A stretch of 64,000 bases of DNA from Nothopassalora personata (taxonomy: Eukaryota > Ascomycota > Dothideomycetes > Mycosphaerellales > Mycosphaerellaceae): assembly GCA_033816765.1 (NCBI GenBank), contig CM066287.1:6324001-6388000 (forward strand). Reading direction: 5' to 3'. This document shows positions 1-9,942 of this stretch, piece after piece; the stretch's first letter is position 1, and every line of letters starts with the position of its first letter. Both the position numbers and the translations under genes were made by a program. Under the pieces are notes generated by a model. That model was not told the DNA's origin and searched no databases. It worked only from the letters and a program-made list of their open reading frames with translations.

Positions 1-155
1 CGATTTTGCTTGGCACAGTGGCGTAGTGGTATGGCAATGGATTACATCCCATCGCCGTCATGCAGGGAAATGCCAACAGAGGGACTGACGATGCATGGCG
101 CCGGTTGTTGCTTCTTTGCGGCCATTCCTTGTGGCTGGATCAAGGACGATCGTTT
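1..155 (+). repeat. tRNA-like inverted-repeat element, copy 1 (5' end cut)
   Basis: The left end is lost at the window edge. An A-box-like TGGCGTAGTGG lies near base 20 and the right end carries CAAGGACGATCGTT. The same right terminus recurs six more times in the next 2.3 kb. No protein-coding signal is seen. Confidence 0.5.
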
Positions 156-345
156 TGCTGATCTTTCGGCTTTTCGCTTCTCTATAGGCACTTGGTGTGG
201 GATGGGCCTGTTGAACCCTCATTCCACCTTCTCCCATCATTGCTACAAATACATACTGAGGGACGATAGCTTGATGGTGGACTGATCGCATGCCATTACC
301 GAATAATGAGGCTGCACATCACAGTAAGTAAACATGTGCTACTTT

Positions 346-504
346 TGATGATTGTTCCCGGCTAGTCGGTGGAGTGGCTGGCTATGGAGACGTGCATGCT
401 GCCATTGAAGATAGTCTAGCTCATCCCATCATGTTCACAACACGGGTTTGTTTGGGGAGCTGCGGTGTTTTCGCGCTATATCTGCTAGCCAGGGACGATT
501 GTTT
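346..504 (+). repeat. tRNA-like inverted-repeat element, copy 2
   Basis: The left end reads TGATTGTTCCCGGCTAG and the right end CTAGCCAGGGACGATTGT, which are inverted complements. The paired bases differ from those of other copies but still pair, which suggests the stem is retained. The A-box position reads GGTGGAGTGG. Confidence 0.5.
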
Positions 505-705
505 TGCATGGTTTCTTTGATTGACGGTGAGATCTCGATTCTCGCTCGTCTGCGGATCTCTCTCCTTTTTCCCTTCGCGGGAAGGGTCAAGACCAGGGAG
601 GGATCCCTGGATTCTCCGATGCGTTTCGTTGTGTTCAGCTGATTATCTGTTGACTCTCCCGAGCTAACGTATAGCTTTCGCGACAGCGGTTGGCCCTGCA
701 CGATC

Positions 706-863
706 AGATCGTCTTTGGTGAGGTGGCGTGGGGCGTCGACGCTCTGTATGAACCGCGGTAATGGATATGTGTTATTTGGTATATACGATCAGCGCATGCA
801 ATATGGGTATGTGGTTATTGTACAGACCACTGGTAGCAGCCTCCGAGCCAAGGGCGATTGTCT
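706..863 (+). repeat. tRNA-like inverted-repeat element, copy 3
   Basis: The left end is GATCGTCTTTGGTGAGGTGGC and the right end GAGCCAAGGGCGATTGTC, with an inverted pairing of CTTTGG with CCAAGG. The interior differs from other copies. The orientation matches copies 1, 5 and 7. Confidence 0.5.
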
Positions 864-1098
864 TTCATTTCGGCTGCGATCTATGCTAGCAGGCCAAATT
901 TGGTAGAAGAGCCCTTCCGTTGCTATAGGAACGAGTGACCTGCGCCCTCTATCATGGCTGTTGTCTTTATGCTCTATTCTCGACATGTTAAAGCCTCTCA
1001 TACTAGGCTTGAGATGACGCCAAGAAATCGGCGCTGATCACATGCCCTTGACCCCATACACTCAACGTACATAAGCATCGGGAGATTTGCCCCGTCTA

Positions 1099-1226
1099 GA
1101 CAATCATCCTTGGTAAGATATTATGACTCAAATGTAAATCATGGCCAAGACCCGGGCCTGGTCAATGGAACTATCCGGAGGCGGCGGCGCAGGTCTTTGG
1201 CGTGTATCTCGCCAGGGATGCTTGTC
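1099..1226 (+). repeat. tRNA-like inverted-repeat element, copy 4 (short)
   Basis: The left end is ACAATCATCCTTGGTAAGAT and the right end GCCAGGGATGCTTGTC. It is about 128 bp, shorter than the ~150 bp of the others, and the A-box is degenerate. Confidence 0.45.
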
Positions 1227-1556
1227 ATCTTATGTATTACATTTATGACTTCTGTTGAAGACTTCCGGTGAACCTCTGTTGATACGAGTCGAATTAGATG
1301 TACATCTCGTCAGAGGTCATCTTGTCGACGATCATGATCCGTGAGATTACGCAAGGCTGCCAGATACTAATGCGATGCATTAAGCTCCGAAGACTATGAG
1401 CTTACCAATAAGCAATACGGCTCTGTTGCATGTGATGCTTGTCGACTCTCAGGTCTGGAATACTTGTTCCCTTTCGCTAGACTTGGTGCTCTGAGTTCTC
1501 CTCCGCTGCTGCTGTTGGAATCAAGTGCCATACATCATCTCAATCCCAGTAGCCTC

Positions 1557-1712
1557 GACGATTATCCTTGGCAAGATGGCACAGTGGGTAAAGCAAATCA
1601 AGCTCCCACAGCTTGTCACTACGGACTGCACCATTTCACAGAACATGAAACTACCCGTCCTGGTCTGGTCAATGGTCTGGGTCCATCAGCCATCCGGCCA
1701 AGGATGATTGTA
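1557..1712 (+). repeat. tRNA-like inverted-repeat element, copy 5
   Basis: The clearest copy. The left end is ACGATTATCCTTGG, followed by an A-box TGGCACAGTGG. The right end is GGCCAAGGATGATTGT. TCCTTGG and CCAAGGA are exact complements, like a tRNA acceptor stem, but the A-box sits about five bases too far in for a true tRNA and no good B-box is seen. Confidence 0.6.
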
Positions 1713-1763
1713 CATGTTGTTTTGCCTTGTCCTAACCCTTTGCTCAATCCAGTACAGGGCCTT

Positions 1764-1917
1764 GCAATCAGGGAATAACTTTACCCAGTCAGTGCTCTCG
1801 ACGCTCGTTCTTGCGCAGATAGCGCAAGAGTAGCACGGCTTATGCCTGCACATCTTGCTACATCTCGAGGCTGCGTCAGCGTTAGGGCGCAAGTCATTTC
1901 ACCGTGGATGATTGTTC
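1764..1917 (+). repeat. tRNA-like inverted-repeat element, copy 6 (degenerate)
   Basis: Only the right terminus, CCGTGGATGATTGTTC, is clear. The left end is placed at a weak CAATCAGGGA match that gives the usual ~154 bp length. Confidence 0.3.
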
Positions 1918-2253
1918 ATTTTCCGCTTTGCGAACTTTCTATCCTTGACAGTGCATCCACGTCACTATACAAAGAGCATCATCATATACGGGCACACAGA
2001 TGGAGCACTCCCAGCGACCGTTCTCATTGGTATGGCGTATACAGAATGAAGTGTCTGACGGTCGCGGTCTATCACAATCGATTGCAGAGAATCGCTAGTG
2101 CAGAGAAAGAATCCATGAATCGACCTTTCTTGCATGTGGCCAGTCATCTGATCAAGGTTCGTTGGGGGTTTCGCTCGGTGCCCTCCCCATCTCTTCTTAG
2201 CTTGGCCTGCATGTTTAAGAGTTGTATACTCTATTCCCTACCTAGCTCCTCAG

Positions 2254-2405
2254 CGATCACTCTTGGTGAAATGGCGCAGTGGTACGGCGTGCACGACATT
2301 TGCTGCTTGCCCCAGTTTGGCGTCGTTCGATGACCTGCCATGCGGAATCCTCATGGCGTGTTCGAACGTGGTCCAGACGGCGATGTTACCAAGGATGATT
2401 GTTCT
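2254..2405 (+). repeat. tRNA-like inverted-repeat element, copy 7
   Basis: The left end is CGATCACTCTTGGTGAAA, with a perfect A-box match TGGCGCAGTGG, and the right end is ACCAAGGATGATTGTTC. B-box-like GTTCGA cores occur at about 2325 and 2360. The bases between copies in 1-2553 show no gene. Confidence 0.6.
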
Positions 2406-2553
2406 TTTTGGCTCCTGTACGATTCCCATGCATCAGCTCGTGTAAAGGGCAATTCAGCACGACTCCATCGAGTCCTTTAGCGACCTTGCTTGGTGAGAAG
2501 ATTCGTACACTCTGGCGTCTCGCGATCGGTATGCAAAAAAAGTCATCGAGTAT

Positions 2554-3331
2554 CTACTCATCACCTCTCCTAACCACCTCTAATGCACTCTCAATCTTCT
2601 TCCCCTCCTCCTGATAGCGCAAATACTCCCTCGCCTGCGAAAGAGCATTTCTCACCACCTCTAACCACAACTCAGCCGCCTGTTGCATCGTGCTGTCATC
2701 CAACGTGAGCCCCTGCGTGGCCCTCACGAGGTCTGTAGTGTACCAATAGTCCAAGTTGCTCCCATTCTTCGCCACATCCTCCATGCGATTCAGCCATCTC
2801 ACCAAGTCTGCCAGTACTGCCACGGGATAACTTATGGGCGTGAAGTCGAGCTCGATCACAATCTGCTGCTTGCTTTTGTCGGATTCTAGTTTCTTGAGGT
2901 CGGTTTCGCCTACGCGGTTGAGGAAAGTGATGATGTGCGAGAAGTTGAAATCTAGCACCCTATGACGTGTTAGAGGGGTGGAATGCTCTGTGTCCGAGAA
3001 GTACTCACTTCGTGCGGATGGGAGCGGCCGTGACGGCTATGGGTATGAACTCGTTGTGAATCTGCTTGTTGATGAGGAGGAAGGTCGCTATGGAACGTGG
3101 TAGCCATAGGCTGTTTTGCCAGATTTTGCGTTGCTTCTTGTTGCTGAAATGCTTTGACTTGGTTAGAAGCCGTACTCCATCGTCTTCCATGGCTTTCTCG
3201 TAGATGTTGTTTCGAAGCTCTGCGGGTAATTTGAGGAAGGGGAACGTCTTTCTCTGAGATGCTGCCGATGTCATGGTAACTGTGCCGCTCTTAGCGGGTG
3301 GTGGCGTTTGTGCACGATTCCTCTTCGGCAT
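2554..3331 (-). CDS. Hypothetical protein with LPAELR (F-box/2EXR-like) motif
   Basis: The protein is about 242 residues from two exons. The intron is 2960-3008 (GTGAGT donor, CTAAC branch site, TAG acceptor) and joins the frames without a stop. After a basic, Pro-rich start comes FPFLKLPAELRNNIYEKAM, which matches the opening of a large fungal group annotated as F-box-like or 2EXR proteins of unknown role. The ATG at 3331 was chosen because it opens the basic segment; an in-frame ATG at 3454 is possible. The C-terminal half is helical and charged, with nothing recognisable. The function is unknown. A role in ubiquitin ligase complexes would be guesswork because the rest of an F-box is not evident. 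Confidence 0.65.
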
Positions 3332-3497
3332 GGTGGGTGTGGGCGTGGTGTAAAGGCCGAGATGAGCTGCAGCATGGTTGTTATATATGTAGGAGTCGAT
3401 GTCTCGCGTCCTTGAGACAATCAGGCTTTCGGACTTACAAGAAAGCTCTACCACACAAAGCGTCTACCTCTATAGCCTTCCACAACCCTCCGTAAAC

Positions 3498-4214
3498 CTA
3501 CGACTTCTTCGGCACATCCTCCACCTGCTGCACCTTCTTCACAACCCTCGCCGGCTGCCCCATCACCACACTCCAATCCGGAATACTCTTCGTCACAACA
3601 CTGCCCGCAGCAACCGTGACACCCTTCCCAATCGTCACCCCAGGCAGAATCACCACATGGCCCCCAACCCAACAATCATCTCCAATCACCACCGGCTTCG
3701 CATACTCTACATTATCCCTCCGTGACTGCACCTCAACCTCATGGGTCGCGGCAAAAATCGAAACGTGAGGCCCGAACATTACCCTGTCGCCGATGGTCAC
3801 AAGCCCGCAGTCAAGGATGCAAAGGTTGAAGTTTGCATAGAAGCGGGCACCGATGGAGATGTTGGAGCCGTAGTCTACCTGGAAGGGCGGCTCGATGTAG
3901 GCTTCGTCGTCGGCGACGTGGCCGAGCAGACGTTTCAATCTCTGGAGGCGTTCTTTGCTGAGAGCTGAGAGAGTTGAAGGGAAGGACTGATTGTATTCGT
4001 GGGCCTGTTTGCGGGCTCGGTAGCGGGCTTCTCCGAGGGTAGGATCCAAAGGGTCGTAGCTGTAGGAGTTGTCGATGATGGCTTCTTGAAGGTGTCAGGG
4101 CAGAGAGACTTACAGCATGCCTGATATCATTTTCTCATATTCATCGCACCATGGCACATGCTTTAGTCTGCGAGCTAGTGCGATTTGTTCAGGGTCTGTC
4201 TGTGTTGCTGCCAT
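3498..4214 (-). CDS. Maltose/galactoside O-acetyltransferase family protein
   Basis: This is a probable cytosolic sugar O-acetyltransferase of the LacA/NodL/Maa group, which moves acetyl from acetyl-CoA to a sugar hydroxyl. It has about 220 residues, normal for the family. The N-terminus (from ATG 4214) has the maltose-acetyltransferase cap segment ending EKMISGMLYDP. A left-handed beta-helix of hexapeptide repeats follows (IGDRVMFGP, IGDDCWVGG, VTIGKGVTVAAGSVVTKSI) and then the usual tail GQPARVVKK. One intron, 4060-4113 (GTAAGT...ACAG), splits the Leu codon of GML. In this family the catalytic His lies in the ATH segment, which is present (FAATHEV). The substrate cannot be told from sequence. 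Confidence 0.88.
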
Positions 4215-5246
4215 GGTGGCGAAGGAGGCGGTTCCCGCCTGCGGTAGTCCTTTGGGGTGCGGTGGTGGTTTTGGGTCGAATTGAGGTCTGCGGTATGGCC
4301 AGATCGAGCAGAGCCGGAAAGGCACTTGCCCCAATGGGGGAAGGTGGCTTGAACATCCCTGCCATCGGCTGGGCAAATTAGGAAGGAAATACCGCCTGTG
4401 TCATGGGTTCACGACCCCCATGCCCATGACAGCAGTCCCGCATCCTGCCATGTGGTATACTGACTTTGGTAGAATAAAACTCTATGGGCAGCCCACGATT
4501 TCGTCTAGGCGCCGCTCCGATCTCAGTCATCATTTAGAATTTGATTAGCTATCTGGCACTCCAACATGCGCTTACCCGCCCGACGAGGGCTAACAGCATC
4601 TATATTTCCTGTAGCCGAAGCAAATTGGGAGGGGCCTACAGTAGGAGGGGCCCCGAAGGGAGGGAGGATCTCGTAGGAGGACCCAAGTGCAGCGGAGGGC
4701 TGGGGGTGGGTATTCTCCATTTGATGGCAATTGATTGCTTAGTCGGAATGTGAGCTGCCTCTGGACGAAATCGTGAGCTGCCTATAGACTTTACGCTCTA
4801 TCCTCTCCTGCCTTGTAGTACAGCAACTTTAGTAGGTCCATCCATGGGTCCTGTTCCTAGGTTTCGCCTAGCAATCTTCTTGAACCTATCCTAGATGAAA
4901 TAGTATATAGGTCGGTTCCTGTTCTTCTCACTACTCGTAGAAAAAGGGGCATGTATACTTCTCTTTAGAGCGTAGCTTAACATTTGTTTACTGTAGAAGC
5001 TTACTGGGACTATGCTAGCAAAAAGCAATGTTTACTGAATTTGCAATTTCGGTCTTGGATGCTGCAGTCAGTATATAATGCATGCCCTTTCACTTACTTT
5101 TTCGAAGGCGCAGAATCTTGGAGCAGCAATCTAGAAGAAGGATTCGCATACTATTCTTTGTCGATCTTGACTTTATTCAAATCTTAGTAAGTATTAACCG
5201 ATTATACTTGTTTCTCAGTCTAACATCTATAGAGGTTACCGGCGCG
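4215..5246. other. Intergenic, no gene recognised
   Basis: About 1 kb between a leftward and a rightward gene. The half from about 4500 is TA-rich with many TAG/TAA in all frames and could hold eroded transposon sequence, but no retrotransposon motif was found. It must contain the promoter of the secreted-protein gene at 5247. Confidence 0.4.
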
Positions 5247-5696
5247 ATGAGGTTTCTCCTTGCTATTCTTCTCATTGCAGCAACTACAAGTGCTCTTCCA
5301 CTCGGACCGGTCCTTGATACTAGCCAATCTCCTGCGAAGAAGGGATCGACTCCTCAGGATGGTACAGAAAACTTTGGCCTAACCAATTATCCCGTCGGGA
5401 AGAAATCGAACGAAGATCTCGACGGGAAGAAATCGAACGAAGATCTCGACGGGAAGAAACCGAACGAAGATCTCGACGGGAAGAAACCGAACGAAGATCC
5501 CGACGGAAAGAAATCGGACGAAGACGGGAGTGACGGGGTCGTTGTCACGTGTCCTGCGTATCCCAATGGATCTACATTATGCACAAATCCCCGCCAACCA
5601 GGTCCTGTACCCGAGCCGTGCAAACCGTACCTCCGCAACAACTGCCCGAAAAAGCCAAAAGGTCCCATGTCCAAGAGTGGTGCTAGTGGAGAGTAA
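5247..5696 (+). CDS. Small secreted protein with KK-bounded tandem repeats
   Basis: An intronless 149-residue protein. Residues 1-17 form a clear signal peptide (MRFLLAILLIAATTSALP), so it is probably secreted. Residues 51-97 are five tandem 9-mers, GKK(S/P)NEDLD, nearly identical in the first four and decayed in the fifth. The C-terminal third has four cysteines (CPAYPNGSTLC, then C and C further on) in a Pro-rich stretch. Each repeat is bounded by Lys-Lys, a weak Kex2-type site, so the layout resembles Kex2-processed repeat precursors of fungi. The repeats are acidic and lack the aromatic core residues of ustiloxin-type cyclic peptides. It could equally be a repeat-bearing effector or wall protein. 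No homologue is recognised. Confidence 0.75.
   Translation: MRFLLAILLIAATTSALPLGPVLDTSQSPAKKGSTPQDGTENFGLTNYPVGKKSNEDLDGKKSNEDLDGKKPNEDLDGKKPNEDPDGKKSDEDGSDGVVVTCPAYPNGSTLCTNPRQPGPVPEPCKPYLRNNCPKKPKGPMSKSGASGE
5397..5531 (+). repeat. 27 bp tandem repeat inside secreted-protein gene
   Basis: Five in-frame 27 bp units. The first two differ at no base, units 3 and 4 change Ser to Pro, unit 4 changes Leu to Pro, and unit 5 is degenerate. Near-identity at silent sites points to recent unit duplication. Confidence 0.85.
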
Positions 5697-6424
5697 CCGG
5701 AGCCCACTCCAGCCCCGTACAAGAATGGGAACCTCGAAATGTGCTGCAAGGTGTGTTGTTGTGTCGGTCGGTGATTTACAAAGGAAGAAAGTGGCCTATG
5801 TAGCTGCATGCATGTGCGGGCACGGACCTGTTCGCTTCAACTGGGAAACTATCGCGATCTCTCTGTACATTGGATACAACATAGATAGAGCAAATAGGCT
5901 AGCGCAAGCGGCGACGGAATCGGGCCGGCATAGAATGGTACGGCACAGGGGTTCGCTTGTACGTCGAATGTCGTCTCTATTCGTATGTGATATGTGCGCG
6001 AAAAGACCATAGAGAGGCGCGGCACAGGATATGGTGCAGCAGGGCCAGCCACGAACTGAAATTTCCACCTTTTCGACGAGACAGGTGAATCTGGCTGCCA
6101 TTACGTCTGCAATTTACATACGTATGTCCCTCCAACCTCCAAGCGGCTAGAATCGAAGACTATATGTCAGGCATCGGGAGACGCGGCAGGCAAGATTCAA
6201 GATCTCTTGCCAAGCATACGACCCTCTGGCGGGATTGAGACCAAGGATGGGACTCAGAAATGAGGAACTGACGCTCATCATGTTCACGGCGTGACTGATC
6301 TTCGCATGACTGCTCAAAGCTACTCTATACACCATTATTACCAAGCACAAGTTGCGTGCTGCCAGACTCCTTGCTCGCTGTCAAAGTCATTCCTGTATCA
6401 AAACACTCTTTGGGTATCATCATG
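5697..6424. other. Intergenic, nothing recognised
   Basis: It follows the secreted-protein gene and lies downstream of the convergent MFS gene. Short open frames on both strands have no family resemblance. Confidence 0.5.
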
Positions 6425-8332
6425 CTATTTCTTGCTTCGTCCTGTTCTCGTTGAACTGCTCTTTGAATTCGACCTGGAGACTGTCGGTCGCTTGAAACTC
6501 TCTCTGGTGTTCACTCTGTCCAAATCAAATGGGTTGCCAGCGTAGCCTTGCGAGTTTCGCCTCGTGAGCGTTGTCCTGCTCTGTGTTGAGCGGATCGGCT
6601 TGAAGCCTGCCGACTCTTCTTCCTTCTCGGATTGTGTCAACGAGTGTTGGCGCTCGATCTCTTCCACTGGTTCTGTGGGGTGTTGGTGACGGTAATCCTT
6701 CTCCTCATCAATGGCCTCATCTTGGTCTGTTGGAGTCGGGTGGTTCTCCGAGGAGCCGTCATCTTGGTATTGCTTCTGCATCTCGCGCATAAACTTCTCA
6801 GACTGCGCAGCGTACTTGCAGCGCTCACGGATCTTTGGTCCGTACTTGTAGAATAAGAATGGAAATGGCACACATATCAGAGCGAGGAAAGCTGGAATAG
6901 ACGAAGCCCAGTGGATGCCCAGATTGTTGTACATTTGGGTCGTGAAGAGTGGGAAGGCTGCACCGAAGAGTGATCGCAGGACAGAATTGGCGGCCAGCAC
7001 TGAAGCGGCGAAGATCGTGTACCCGTCGATGAGATAGTTCATGATGCCGAGGAAAATCAGCACCATGCCGAAGCCGAATGGTGCTCCGGCCATGATCGAT
7101 ACGATCCAGTGAATTGATGGGTAGTTGGTCCAGGCAAACCAGAAGAGACCGATGGGCACTGCGATAGAGCCGACCATGCAAAGTGGTAGACGGGCCTCAG
7201 GTGGAGCGAAGCCGGCGTAGGCGTCACTGACCTTTGAGTACCGCTTGTTGTCGAAGGCCGCATAACCCACTGCAGCGAGCATACCCACTGCAACGCCCAG
7301 GAACGCTAAACCGCCGATACCTGGTGACCAGCCTCGGCCCTGCTGATAAACGATGGGGAACGCCGAGAAGCACATGTAAAGCGTCCCGTAGATAATGGCC
7401 ATGTAGATTGATAGCAAGAACACGATGGGTTCCTGAAACAAGAGGACCCACGGCCTCGACAGTGAGGTCTTGAAGACTTCGCTGATGGTGGTTTCGCCCT
7501 GATCGATATCACCTTTCGTCTTGTAGACTTTGCCGGTCATTGCGCTGAGTTTCTTCGCACGCGCTCGGAGGATGACCGGAGGGTAGGTCTCTGGAATGAG
7601 AAGAGTGCCGACGATCCAGAGAACGCCTGTGAAGATTGCCATGACGCCCTCGACCCATCTCCAGCCGACGGTTTGTCCTACGAAGCCACCCACTATAGGT
7701 CCCAGAACAGGGCCCATGAAGGGTGCGGCGGCAAACAAGGACATGGCCAAGCCACGCTCCTTCGCCGAGAACATGTCAGCGATCACACCGCCAGCATTGG
7801 TAAGGGGACTCGAGCCGATGGCGCCAGCGAAGAATCGCAGGATGATCAGAGTCCAGATGTTCTGCGATGCAGCGGCTCCAGCGTTGAAAGCTGTCAATCC
7901 GAAGTAGGTGGTGGCGAAAAGCGCCTGCCGACCGAACAGTTCGGACAGCGGCGCCCACAGTAGGGGCCCGATGGCGAAGCCCAGCACGAACAGACTGACT
8001 CCCAGGATAAAAATCTCCTGACTGCATCCAAACTCGGTGATGACTTCCCGAGCACCTCCCGAGTAGGCCGATGAGACGAAGGCGACTGCCAAGGTGGCTA
8101 TGGCGACAAGCATCGTCAAGCTCCATTTCTTGACCTCGCTGTAGAGCATCGGGTTGCGTGGGTCATTGTTGATCCATACCACGACGTAGGGATCTTCTTT
8201 GGTGCCGCTACCTTCATAGTCCCAATTTTGAACTTCTGGGGTGATTCCAGCTCTGTCGATGACTTGTCGAAGATGGGCGATCTGACCCGTGTTCTTGGCG
8301 GGCTTCCCACCTTCCACGTCCTTGTCGGCCAT
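6425..8332 (-). CDS. MFS drug/H+ antiporter (DHA1-type) transporter
   Basis: A single-exon 635-residue plasma-membrane transporter of the major facilitator superfamily. About twelve membrane segments lie between residues ~70 and ~520. Motif A between TM2 and TM3 reads GPLLWAPLSELFGRQ, and the antiporter motif C in TM5 is present as GPVLGPIVGGFVG. These two motifs and the long cytosolic N-terminus with the segment WDYEGSGTKEDPYVV place it with the fungal DHA1 group that includes Flr1/Tpo1-like multidrug and polyamine exporters. The tail after ~535 is hydrophilic, rich in Glu and Ser/Thr/Arg. The upstream region carries a (TA)n and an 11 bp repeat. The substrate is unknown. Confidence 0.92.
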   Translation of the reverse strand: MADKDVEGGKPAKNTGQIAHLRQVIDRAGITPEVQNWDYEGSGTKEDPYVVVWINNDPRNPMLYSEVKKWSLTMLVAIATLAVAFVSSAYSGGAREVITEFGCSQEIFILGVSLFVLGFAIGPLLWAPLSELFGRQALFATTYFGLTAFNAGAAASQNIWTLIILRFFAGAIGSSPLTNAGGVIADMFSAKERGLAMSLFAAAPFMGPVLGPIVGGFVGQTVGWRWVEGVMAIFTGVLWIVGTLLIPETYPPVILRARAKKLSAMTGKVYKTKGDIDQGETTISEVFKTSLSRPWVLLFQEPIVFLLSIYMAIIYGTLYMCFSAFPIVYQQGRGWSPGIGGLAFLGVAVGMLAAVGYAAFDNKRYSKVSDAYAGFAPPEARLPLCMVGSIAVPIGLFWFAWTNYPSIHWIVSIMAGAPFGFGMVLIFLGIMNYLIDGYTIFAASVLAANSVLRSLFGAAFPLFTTQMYNNLGIHWASSIPAFLALICVPFPFLFYKYGPKIRERCKYAAQSEKFMREMQKQYQDDGSSENHPTPTDQDEAIDEEKDYRHQHPTEPVEEIERQHSLTQSEKEEESAGFKPIRSTQSRTTLTRRNSQGYAGNPFDLDRVNTRESFKRPTVSRSNSKSSSTRTGRSKK

Positions 8333-8415
8333 GATGCGAGCAAGGCTGTGATTGCTTGACGAAGGTTGATTGGCGTTCCTGGTTTCGTCCTGCAGTTGAC
8401 CTGGGAGGTGGTGGG

Positions 8416-8441
8416 TATATATATATATATATATATATATT
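8416..8441. repeat. (TA)n microsatellite
   Basis: About 13 TA units, 84 bp upstream of the MFS start codon, so within its 5' UTR or promoter. Confidence 0.95.
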
Positions 8442-8450
8442 CACATGGCA

Positions 8451-8492
8451 GGATGGATGCAGGATGGATGCAGGATGGATGCAGGATGGATG
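8451..8492. repeat. 11 bp tandem repeat GGATGGATGCA
   Basis: Nearly four units directly upstream of the (TA)n tract in the MFS promoter region. Confidence 0.9.
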
Positions 8493-9942
8493 GCAGAGAT
8501 TTTTGATGCAAGAGCCCACACGGTGGTAGCCACAAACTCCGTTCCCTTGCCGCGAGGTCGTAGTCATGACGAGTTGTTGACCTCGGCCCAGAGCCGTTTT
8601 CATTGGATCGAGATGTGGCGCTAAGTCGGTCGCAACTGCCGTTTGTGACATTGTGTCTGCACAAGCGCAGCATAATCCTTGCGGTGGCGACAATGATGTA
8701 ATGCTCAGCGTTGTACCAGAGTGGATTCTGCATTGTTTTCATTCTGTTCCTTCCAACGCAAGGCATCAACTACTCTTAGCCCTCCGCAATGACCATCATC
8801 ATCACACGACCGCCGTTCGAGTCTAACATGCTCTGGAAACCTCCGCAAGGACCCCGAATCGTGATGTTGGACGCGATTGAGAGCGCGACGCTCATCTTGC
8901 AAGCGTCGCGTCGGTCGAGAAGAGAAGGTTCAGCCACAAAAGAAAGGCGCGCGGCGTACTATTGTAAAAGACAGGTTGTCTTCCAGACCCCGATGATAAC
9001 AGAGGTAGGAGTGTGGCGAGGAAAGCGCAGCCTGGTCGTTCCTGTGTCCGATGCTCGCGGCGACAAGACTTCAATGTCGGCCTACAGCGGAGTGGCGTAG
9101 TTGTCTTGGAAATTGAGCGAGGTCTCTCCAATTCTCACACATCACGTCCACCTCGCGGTGTCCCTAGAGCACATGAGCAGCGAAGTCAGAACTATCCTCC
9201 TTGGCCGTGATGTCGCGTGTAATCGTGTTTGCATTTCGTCCGAGACATCCTTCGCAGTATGGTATAGCATAAGCAGAAGCTACTTTCAAATGTAGCGGTT
9301 ACCAAGGCAAGCGTTTGGGCACTCTTCAACAGCGAAGTACGAGACTACCACCAAGCCACTCCACAGCCTGTCGCACCACGAGCAGTAATATGGAATCAAT
9401 GGATATCACTTGTCGCCTATGTTAAATGTTATCGCTATCCGGCGTGTAAAGCAACCCAGTGACCTCTTCTAGCACAGAGCCCTCTGCTCGGGACCCGCGG
9501 ATGATTCTCGGACCTCTCGCGCACACTAGAATACTTCCCTCGAAATCCACCCCAAATCCACACCTCGAGCTTCCCTCAACTCTTCCACGTACGAAAGCAA
9601 TCTCGAAGTCTAAAAACCATTGCAAACGAAGCAGGATCAAAGTCATCCGTCATTGCCAAGATTTATGCTTACATAGGCTCGCCACACTCCCGACTGCGTG
9701 GTAACTTGATACGCAGGACCTACCACATCTTCGCCCGATGGTAGCCGTCCAACCAAGATTGGGAATTCTACCCCATGGGCTATCATGAAATCATCAGGTA
9801 ACAGATTTCATCCCTTGGCTGCTTCTCCTTTAGTAGTTCTCCACATTCTTGAAAATGTTAGACTTTTCGCACACGTTCGCTGCGTGGTCCATCTCCTCGA
9901 TCTTGCGGTTCTCATTACACCATTGCCAATTTTCATGAGACT
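8493..9942. other. Divergent intergenic region between MFS and amino-acid permease
   Basis: 1.45 kb without a supportable gene. Open frames at 8789-9100 (+) and 8892-9131 (-) overlap each other, have no family signal and were not called. It must hold both promoters. Confidence 0.5.

Noticed and set aside
1557..1712. True tRNA gene
   Set aside because: An A-box and an acceptor-like stem are present, but spacing is wrong, length is ~150 bp and there is no convincing B-box or anticodon arm.
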